Position numbers and translations under genes: made by a program
Shown here: positions 15,230 through 20,874 of the stretch, piece by piece
How the letters are laid out: each line of letters begins with the position of its first letter
How positions within the stretch are numbered: position 1 is the stretch's first letter
The notes under the pieces: generated by a model
The model's input: the letters and a program-made list of their open reading frames with translations, nothing else
What the model was told of the DNA's origin: nothing
Database searches by the model: none
NCBI GenBank assembly: GCA_947254205.1
Contig: CAMYCE010000033.1
Coordinates: 1-20,874 of the forward strand
Direction of reading: 5' to 3'
Length of the DNA stretch: 20,874 nt
From: an uncultured Prevotellaceae bacterium
Lineage (GTDB): Bacteria > Bacteroidota > Bacteroidia > Bacteroidales > Muribaculaceae

Positions 15230-18200
15230 TTAATATTCGTCCCACGATTTAATTTCAACATCATCAAGCGTGAGGTCGCAAAAAGCATCGATGAATGCCG
15301 ATGCCAAGCGTGCATTGGTGATGAGCGGAACATTCAAGTCTACAGCAGCTCGACGAATGGTGTAGCCGTTGGTGAGCTCGGTTGATGTGAGGTTTTTGGG
15401 AATGTTCACCACAAGGTCAATTTGCTTGCGGTGCAACATTTCAAGAGCTTGTGGCTCTTTGTCGGGTTCATTGGGCCAGTGCACTCTAATGGCAGGAACA
15501 CCGTTGTCGTTGAGATACTTGTGTGTGCCTCCTGTGGCATAGAGTTGGTATCCATTTTTGTGCAACTTGATAGCCGAGTCAAGCAGATCGGCCTTTTGCT
15601 TGGCACTGCCTGTGCTCAATAAAACACCTTTTGAAGGAATGCGCTGCCCCACCGATAGCATCGACTTCATGAGTGCCTCCGATGTGTTTTCGCCAATACA
15701 GCCGACTTCGCCAGTCGAAGCCATGTCTACACCCAGCACGGGGTCGGCACCTTGCAGTCTTGAGAATGAAAATTGCGATGCTTTGATGCCCACGTAATCA
15801 AGGTCAAAAGCACTTTTGCTGGGTTTTTCGATGGGCAGACCAAGCATAGCTTTGGTGGCCAAATCAATAAAGTTGAGTTTAAGCACTTTTGACACAAAGG
15901 GGAAACTGCGCGAAGCACGCAAGTTGCATTCTATCACTTTAATATCGTTGTTTTTGGCCAAATACTGAATATTGAAAGGCCCTGTGATGTGCAATGCAGC
16001 TGCAATCTTGCTACTGATTTTCTTGATGCGCCTAATGGTTTCAACATAGAGTTTTTGGGGAGGGAATTGAATGGTGGCATCGCCAGAGTGCACTCCTGCA
16101 AACTCGATGTGCTCACTAATGGCATAGAGCTTGATTTCGCCATTTTGTGCCACGCAGTCCCATTCGATTTCTTTGGCATCTTGAATAAATTGACTCACAA
16201 CCACAGGGTGTTCCTTTGACACATTGGCTGCCATGCGCAAGAAACGTTCGAGCTCGTCGTCGTTGGAGCACACATTCATTGCGGCACCCGAAAGCACATA
16301 GGAGGGGCGCACCAGCACGGGGTAGCCCACTTCTTCAACAAAGTCGTGAATATCGTCAAGCGAGGTCAATTCGCGCCATGCTGGTTGGTCAATGCCCAGC
16401 GAGTCGAGCATTGCCGAGAACTTGTGGCGGTCTTCGGCATTGTCAATGTCGCGAGCCTGTGTGCCCAAAATTTTCACGTTTTGAGCGTCAAGTTTCATCG
16501 CCAAGTTATTGGGAATTTGGCCACCTGTCGAGAGAATCGTGCCATGAGGTTGCTCCATGTCGATGATGTCCATCACACGCTCAAAGGTGAGTTCGTCGAA
16601 GTAAAGGCGGTCACACATGTCATAGTCGGTCGACACGGTTTCGGGATTGTAATTTATCATCACACTGCGCCAGCCTTCTTTTTTCACGGTGAGCAATGCA
16701 TTCACACTGCACCAGTCAAACTCAACCGAACTTCCAATGCGATAAGCCCCAGAGCCCAGCACTATGATTGATTTACCATCGTTTTCATAGTCGATGTCGT
16801 TTTGACTTCCATTATAGGTGAGATAGAGGTAGTTGGTCTGTGCTGGATATTCTGCGGCAAGGGTGTCGATTTGCTTCACAACAGGCACAATGCCCAGTTG
16901 CTTGCGCCGTGCCCTCACTTGCAAGTTGCCCTCATGTCCTGTGCCTAAATTTTGCTTTAACACGGCTCTTGCCACCTGAAAATCGCTAAAACCTTGTTCC
17001 TTCGACAGGCGTAACAGTTGGGCAGGCAAGTCGTTGATGTTGTCGTAGGTTTCAAGTTCCTTGGCTGTGTTGATGAGGTTTTGAAGTTTGTAGAGGAACC
17101 AACGGTCAATCTTGGTGAGTTCGTGAATTTGTTCAACGGTATAGCCTTTGCGGAATGCTGCTTCAATCACAAAAATGCGACGATCGGTGGGTTCGCGCAA
17201 CGATCGGTCAACATCGTCGATCGACATGGGTGCATTCTCGATGAAGCCGTGCTTGCCTTGCCCAATCATGCGCAGGCCCTTTTGTATCACCTCTTCAAAG
17301 GTGCGACCAATAGCCATCACCTCGCCCACCGATTTCATCGATGAGCCAATTTCGCGTTTCACACCATGGAATTTGCCAAGGTCCCAGCGTGGAATCTTGC
17401 ACACAATGTAGTCGAGAGCAGGTTCAAAGAACGCGCTGGTTACCTTTGTAACCGAATTTTTCAAGTCAAAAAGTCCGTAGCCCATGCCCAGTTTGGCGGC
17501 AACAAAAGCCAGCGGATAGCCAGTGGCTTTAGATGCCAATGCCGACGAGCGGCTCAATCGTGCATTCACCTCAATCACGCGATAATCCATCGATTGTGGG
17601 TTGTAGGCATATTGCACGTTGCACTCTCCCACAATGCCAATGTGACGCACGATTTTAATGGAAAGTTCGCGCAACTTGTGATAGTCGGCATTGCTCAGTG
17701 TTTGCGATGGTGCCACCACAATGCTTTCGCCGGTGTGAATGCCCAATGGGTCAAAGTTTTCCATGTTGCACACCGTGATACAGTTGTCGAAACGGTCGCG
17801 CACAACTTCATATTCTATCTCTTTCCAGCCTTTGAGCGATTTCTCAACAAGCACTTGAGGCGAGAACGATAAGGCTTTCTCTACCAGAGTCTTGAGTTCG
17901 TCTTCATTGTCGCAAAATCCACTGCCCAAGCCTCCCAGAGCATAGGCTGCTCGCACAATCACGGGGTAGCCTACAGCTTCGGCGGCCTTGATGGCATCGC
18001 TCATGTTGCCCACAGCCTCGCTCTTGATAGTTTTCACGTCAATCTTGTCGAGCTGTTCGATAAAGAGCTCTCTGTCTTCGGTATTCACAATGGCTTCAAC
18101 GGGCGTACCCAGCACTGTGACATTGTATTTTTCAAGAATCTTTTGCTCATGCAACGCCACACCACAGTTGAGGGCGGTTTGACCACCAAATGAGAGTAAG

Positions 18201-18457
18201 ATGCCATCGGGGCGTTCCTTGGCTATTACTTTTTCAACAAAATAGGGTGTGACGGGCAAGAAATAAATCTTGTTGGCAAACTCCTCGCTTGTTTGAACTG
18301 TTGCAATATTGGGGTTGATGAGAACAGTTTTGATGTTTTCTTCTTTGAGTGCTTTGAGTGCTTGAGAGCCCGAATAGTCAAACTCTCCGGCTTCTCCAAT
18401 TTTGAGAGCACCAGAACCTAAAATCAAAACTTTCTTAATGTTGCTATTGTTATTCAT
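15230..18457 (-). CDS. carB: Carbamoyl-phosphate synthase large subunit
   Basis: Makes carbamoyl phosphate from bicarbonate, ammonia delivered by CarA, and two ATP, feeding pyrimidine and arginine synthesis. The 1075-residue protein has the full duplicated architecture: an ATP-grasp half at about 1-400 (LILGSGALKIGEAGEFDYSG, then GGQTALNCG), an oligomerisation segment to about 550, a second ATP-grasp half at about 550-930 (IVLGSGAYRIGSSVEFDW, then ECNLRASRSFPFVSK), and a C-terminal MGS-like allosteric domain from about 940 (SKGVLLSTGSAKQKADLL...YATGGTHKYL). Many segments resemble the synthetase part of animal CPS1/CAD more than E. coli CarB. It starts 10 bases after carA and ends at a terminator. 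Confidence 0.97.
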   Translation of the reverse strand: MNNNSNIKKVLILGSGALKIGEAGEFDYSGSQALKALKEENIKTVLINPNIATVQTSEEFANKIYFLPVTPYFVEKVIAKERPDGILLSFGGQTALNCGVALHEQKILEKYNVTVLGTPVEAIVNTEDRELFIEQLDKIDVKTIKSEAVGNMSDAIKAAEAVGYPVIVRAAYALGGLGSGFCDNEDELKTLVEKALSFSPQVLVEKSLKGWKEIEYEVVRDRFDNCITVCNMENFDPLGIHTGESIVVAPSQTLSNADYHKLRELSIKIVRHIGIVGECNVQYAYNPQSMDYRVIEVNARLSRSSALASKATGYPLAFVAAKLGMGYGLFDLKNSVTKVTSAFFEPALDYIVCKIPRWDLGKFHGVKREIGSSMKSVGEVMAIGRTFEEVIQKGLRMIGQGKHGFIENAPMSIDDVDRSLREPTDRRIFVIEAAFRKGYTVEQIHELTKIDRWFLYKLQNLINTAKELETYDNINDLPAQLLRLSKEQGFSDFQVARAVLKQNLGTGHEGNLQVRARRKQLGIVPVVKQIDTLAAEYPAQTNYLYLTYNGSQNDIDYENDGKSIIVLGSGAYRIGSSVEFDWCSVNALLTVKKEGWRSVMINYNPETVSTDYDMCDRLYFDELTFERVMDIIDMEQPHGTILSTGGQIPNNLAMKLDAQNVKILGTQARDIDNAEDRHKFSAMLDSLGIDQPAWRELTSLDDIHDFVEEVGYPVLVRPSYVLSGAAMNVCSNDDELERFLRMAANVSKEHPVVVSQFIQDAKEIEWDCVAQNGEIKLYAISEHIEFAGVHSGDATIQFPPQKLYVETIRRIKKISSKIAAALHITGPFNIQYLAKNNDIKVIECNLRASRSFPFVSKVLKLNFIDLATKAMLGLPIEKPSKSAFDLDYVGIKASQFSFSRLQGADPVLGVDMASTGEVGCIGENTSEALMKSMLSVGQRIPSKGVLLSTGSAKQKADLLDSAIKLHKNGYQLYATGGTHKYLNDNGVPAIRVHWPNEPDKEPQALEMLHRKQIDLVVNIPKNLTSTELTNGYTIRRAAVDLNVPLITNARLASAFIDAFCDLTLDDVEIKSWDEY

Positions 18458-18467
18458 AGTGATGCTC

Positions 18468-19547
18468 TTATTTTTTTATTGAATCCATAAACAAGTCAAA
18501 AACAAATTCGGTATCGGTGGGGCCACCACAAGCTTCGGGGTGAAATTGGGTGGAAAAGAAGGGCTTGGTTTTGTGACGAATGCCCTCGTTGGTGCCATCG
18601 TTCATGTTCTCAAAATAGGGCTCCCAGTTGCTGTCGAGAGTGGTAGTGTCGACGGCAAAGCCATGATTTTGCGAGGTGATATAGCACTTGTTGGTGCCCA
18701 ATTCTCTCACGGGTTGGTTTTGGCTTCGGTGTCCATATTTGAGCTTATATACCTTGGCTCCGGCAGCTTTAGAGAGCAGTTGATTGCCCATGCAAATTCC
18801 GCAAATGGGTTTATTGCCCAATAGTGCTTTTTTGATGTTGACAACGGTTGCTTCGGCAAGGTCGGGATTGCCGGGGCCATTGGAAATGAAAAGTCCGTCG
18901 TAGTCGATGGTGTTGAAGTCATAGTTCCAAGGCACTCTCACCACATGGGCACCACGCTTGAGCAGGCATCTAATGATATTGGCTTTCACGCCACAATCAA
19001 CGAGCACCACTTTTTTGCCATTTCCTTTGCCATATTCCATCACTTCGGTGCAACTGGCTTGTGCCACGAGGTTTTCTTGATTGGGGTCGTAGAAATCAAT
19101 GTCGTTGCTACCTTCAACCACAATTTTGCCAAGCATAGAGCCTTTTTCTCGCAAAACTTTGGTCAGCGCACGCGTGTCAATGCCATAAACACCAATCACC
19201 CCTTCCTCTTTGAGCCATTGCTCAAGGCTGCTGGCAGCTTCCCAGTGGCTATAATCCCAAGAATAGTCTTGGCAGATGATGCCTGCAGGGTGAATCTTTT
19301 CGCTCTCAAGAAATTGGCTCACGCCTTCTTGGGTTTGGCGTGCAGGAACACCATAGTTCCCAATAATAGGATAGGTTGAAATCAGAATTTGTCCTAAATA
19401 GGATGGGTCGGTCAAACTCTCTGGATAGGCCGTCATGGCAGTGTTAAAAACTACCTCGCCCGAGCGAGATGTTTCGGCTCCAAAAGAATGCCCTTCAAAT
19501 GTGCTTCCGTCTTCAAGAGTCAGGATAGCCTTTTTTGTTTGTCTCAT
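18468..19547 (-). CDS. carA: Carbamoyl-phosphate synthase small (glutaminase) subunit
   Basis: Releases ammonia from glutamine and channels it to CarB. The 359-residue protein has the CarA-specific N-terminal domain at 1-170 (AILTLEDGSTFEGHSFG) and a class I glutamine amidotransferase domain with the nucleophile Cys252 in GICMGNQLL and the His336/Glu338 pair in FHPEA. The motif reads CMGNQ where E. coli CarA has CLGHQ; the triad itself is intact. The open frame extends upstream to a TTG at 19607, which falls in the predicted -7 box, so the ATG at 19547 (MRQTKKAILTLEDG) is the start. It forms a two-gene operon with carB, 10 bases apart. Confidence 0.96.
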   Translation of the reverse strand: MRQTKKAILTLEDGSTFEGHSFGAETSRSGEVVFNTAMTAYPESLTDPSYLGQILISTYPIIGNYGVPARQTQEGVSQFLESEKIHPAGIICQDYSWDYSHWEAASSLEQWLKEEGVIGVYGIDTRALTKVLREKGSMLGKIVVEGSNDIDFYDPNQENLVAQASCTEVMEYGKGNGKKVVLVDCGVKANIIRCLLKRGAHVVRVPWNYDFNTIDYDGLFISNGPGNPDLAEATVVNIKKALLGNKPICGICMGNQLLSKAAGAKVYKLKYGHRSQNQPVRELGTNKCYITSQNHGFAVDTTTLDSNWEPYFENMNDGTNEGIRHKTKPFFSTQFHPEACGGPTDTEFVFDLFMDSIKK

Positions 19548-19604
19548 CAATGGATATAATTTAATATATGTTGATGGCTTTCGCCAAAAGGCAAGAAAAC
19601 CATG

Positions 19605-19635
19605 CAAAATTAAACAAAAATACTGGGATAAACAA
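19605..19635 (-). promoter_or_regulatory. Predicted promoter of carAB
   Basis: On the minus strand TTG (19635-19633), a 20-base spacer, then TAATTTTG (19612-19605) match the consensus. The start site would be near 19598, with a leader of about 50 bases. A second TAnnTTTG match (TATTTTTG, 19622-19615) lies just upstream but lacks a properly spaced -33 box. No attenuator is evident in the leader. Confidence 0.6.
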
Positions 19636-19764
19636 TGTGCTACCCCATTTCTCTTTATTTTATTTTTTGTCTATTGATGTCTTTGAGGCTTGCCTGTTGT
19701 GCCGGCTCATTGGGGGAAGAAATTTGATTTTAACATTTCTACACACACTATTATAATATGTGTT

Positions 19765-19782
19765 ATTTTAAGCACTTAAAAT
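19765..19782. promoter_or_regulatory. Palindrome abutting the ppdK -33 box (candidate operator)
   Basis: ATTTTAAG and CTTAAAAT are perfect complements separated by CA. The right arm ends on the first base of the TTG taken as the -33 box of ppdK. A second imperfect palindrome (ACACAC-TATTATAATA-TGTGT) lies at about 19743-19763, just upstream. The regulator is unknown. Confidence 0.45.
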
Positions 19783-19813
19783 TGGAATTATTCATTAAAA
19801 TTTACTACCTTTG
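19782..19813 (+). promoter_or_regulatory. Predicted promoter of ppdK
   Basis: TTG (19782-19784), a 21-base spacer, then TACCTTTG (19806-19813) match the consensus. The start site would be near 19820, so the leader is about 110 bases, the longest predicted in this window. The rest of the 382-base carA-ppdK gap holds the carAB promoter, two palindromes and A/T-rich sequence with no further gene. Confidence 0.68.
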
Positions 19814-19847
19814 CATCAAAATTAAAGGGAATACGTTAAAACTTAAG

Positions 19848-19891
19848 ATGGATTTCATGGTTTTAGCGCCAGTTCTATAAAAAATAGAGCT
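19848..19891 (+). promoter_or_regulatory. Short leader reading frame and hairpin upstream of ppdK
   Basis: In the predicted leader an ATG at 19848 opens a ten-codon frame (MDFMVLAPVL) that stops at 19878-19880. The stop sits in a small hairpin formed by AGTTCTAT (19871-19878) and ATAGAGCT (19884-19891), with one G-U pair. No U run follows, so it is not a terminator. Short frames like this arise often by chance. Confidence 0.25.
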
Positions 19892-19929
19892 GAATTTCAA
19901 GTATTTAATTCTAAATATTATAATTTCTA

Positions 19930-20874
19930 ATGAAGACAATTTACACGTTCGGTAATGGTAAAGCAGAAGGCCGTGCCGATATGAAGGAACTACTTGGTGG
20001 CAAAGGTGCTAACCTTGCAGAAATGAACTTAATTGGTGTTCCTGTTCCTCCAGGTTTTACAATTACTACTGAAATATGTAAACTCTATAATGATAAAGGT
20101 CGCGACGCAGTGATCGACCTTATAAAAGGTGATATAGAGAAGGCTATACATCACATCGAGACGATTACAGGTAATAAATTTGACGACGCCGAGAACCCTC
20201 TGTTGGTGTCGGTGCGTTCGGGTGCTCCTGTGTCGATGCCTGGCATGATGGACACTGTGCTCAATTTGGGCATTAATGATGCTGTTGCCGAAACTCTTGC
20301 TACCAAAACAAAAAACCAACGTTTTGCTTGGGATAGCTACCGTCGCTTTGTGCAAATGTATGGCGATGTGGTGTTGGGCATGAAGCCACAAAACAAAGAC
20401 GACATCGACCCATTTGAAGAAATCATTGAGTCGGTTAAGGAGAAAAAGGGTGTGAAATTTGACACCGAACTCGATGTTGAAGACCTCAAGCAACTTGTGA
20501 TTCTTTTTAAAGATGCTGTGAGAGAAAGCACAGGCAAGGAATTCCCCACCAGTGGTTGGGATCAATTGTGGGGTGCTGTGTGTGCCGTGTTCGACAGTTG
20601 GAACAATGAGCGTGCTATCCTGTATCGCCAAATGAATCAAATTCCCAGCAACTATGGCACTGCTGTGAATGTTCAGGCCATGGTATATGGCAACATGGGC
20701 GACTCTTCGGCAACCGGTGTGTGCTTCTCGCGTGACGCTGCCACTGGCGAAAACCTCTTTAATGGTGAATACTTGATTAACGCTCAAGGCGAAGATGTGG
20801 TGGCTGGTGTGCGCACACCACAGCAAATCATGACCGAGGGCAGCCGTCGTTGGGCCAAGCTGCAAGGCATCCGC
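19930..20874 (+). CDS. ppdK: Pyruvate, phosphate dikinase (N-terminal 315 residues; runs off the window)
   Basis: Interconverts pyruvate, ATP and phosphate with phosphoenolpyruvate, AMP and pyrophosphate, in glycolysis or gluconeogenesis depending on conditions. Only the N-terminal nucleotide-binding part is present; family members run to about 870-910 residues. It opens MKTIYTFGNGKAEGRADMKELLGGKGANLAEM and shows PVPPGFTITTE, the hallmark VRSGAPVSMPGMMDTVLNLG around 115-134, SYRRFVQMYGDVV, and NYGTAVNVQAMVYGNMGDSSATGVCFSRD, all characteristic of PPDK rather than PEP synthase. The phospho-His domain and PEP/pyruvate barrel would be outside the window. It has its own promoter and is divergent from carAB. 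The frame is open to the last base. Confidence 0.96.
   Translation, partial: MKTIYTFGNGKAEGRADMKELLGGKGANLAEMNLIGVPVPPGFTITTEICKLYNDKGRDAVIDLIKGDIEKAIHHIETITGNKFDDAENPLLVSVRSGAPVSMPGMMDTVLNLGINDAVAETLATKTKNQRFAWDSYRRFVQMYGDVVLGMKPQNKDDIDPFEEIIESVKEKKGVKFDTELDVEDLKQLVILFKDAVRESTGKEFPTSGWDQLWGAVCAVFDSWNNERAILYRQMNQIPSNYGTAVNVQAMVYGNMGDSSATGVCFSRDAATGENLFNGEYLINAQGEDVVAGVRTPQQIMTEGSRRWAKLQGIR

Noticed and set aside
17366..17872. 168-codon plus-strand frame inside carB
   Set aside because: Antisense shadow of a strongly conserved carB segment; the same applies to long plus-strand frames inside dnaN (8595-9047), the M13 gene (9831-10445), recN and carA.
20029..20865. 278-codon minus-strand open frame
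   Set aside because: It is fully antisense to ppdK, whose conserved motifs are read on the plus strand; the minus product resembles nothing.

Overview
The window looks like ordinary chromosome from a member of the Bacteroidota, most likely order Bacteroidales. The evidence is the set of lineage-typical families (DUF4835, DUF5606, a long NusB, a YajC-YbbR-CoaE cluster), a CarB of the Bacteroidota/eukaryote-like type, and repeated promoter matches to the Bacteroides pattern TTG/TTTG-N~20-TAnnTTTG in front of genes. I cannot name a genus. Nearly all of the sequence is housekeeping genes, with 15 genes seen: 13 on the minus strand and two (dus, ppdK) on the plus strand.

Layout. Positions 1-1563 are the only repeat-rich part: an NlpC/P60 lipoprotein and a DUF5606 gene lie among three copies of a short intergenic element with 19-bp terminal inverted repeats (1-65 partial, 634-734, 1340-1520). 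Positions 1564-4483 (minus) hold nusB, yajC, ybbR and coaE behind a clear promoter at 4499-4530. Positions 4563-9125 (minus) hold dnaN, a DEDDh exonuclease, DUF4835 and recN, a DNA replication/repair cluster. Positions 9270-13266 (minus) hold an ABC-F ATPase followed by a secreted M13 metallopeptidase that ends at a hairpin terminator. The 13267-13517 gap is a divergent control region; dus (plus) meets trmN6 (minus) tail to tail with a 4-bp overlap. Positions 15230-19547 (minus) hold carA-carB, ended by a terminator next to trmN6. The 19548-19929 gap is a second divergent control region, and ppdK (plus) starts at 19930 and runs off the window.

How the genes work together. CarA and CarB make carbamoyl phosphate for pyrimidine and arginine synthesis. 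DnaN is the replication clamp, and RecN and the exonuclease are DNA maintenance proteins. NusB, Dus, TrmN6 and the ABC-F protein act on rRNA transcription, tRNA modification and the ribosome. CoaE completes coenzyme A synthesis, YajC supports the Sec translocon, and PpdK links pyruvate and phosphoenolpyruvate.

Novelty. I see no defence system, CRISPR array, prophage or secondary-metabolite cluster. The most notable non-genic signal is the repeat family in the first 1.5 kb, which looks like a non-autonomous inverted-repeat (MITE-like) element with an internally deleted derivative. Secondary signals are an 11-bp perfect hairpin between yajC and ybbR, a palindrome abutting the ppdK promoter, paired inverted sites between the ABC-F gene and dus, a probably leaderless dus mRNA, and a carB terminator that runs into the 5' end of trmN6.
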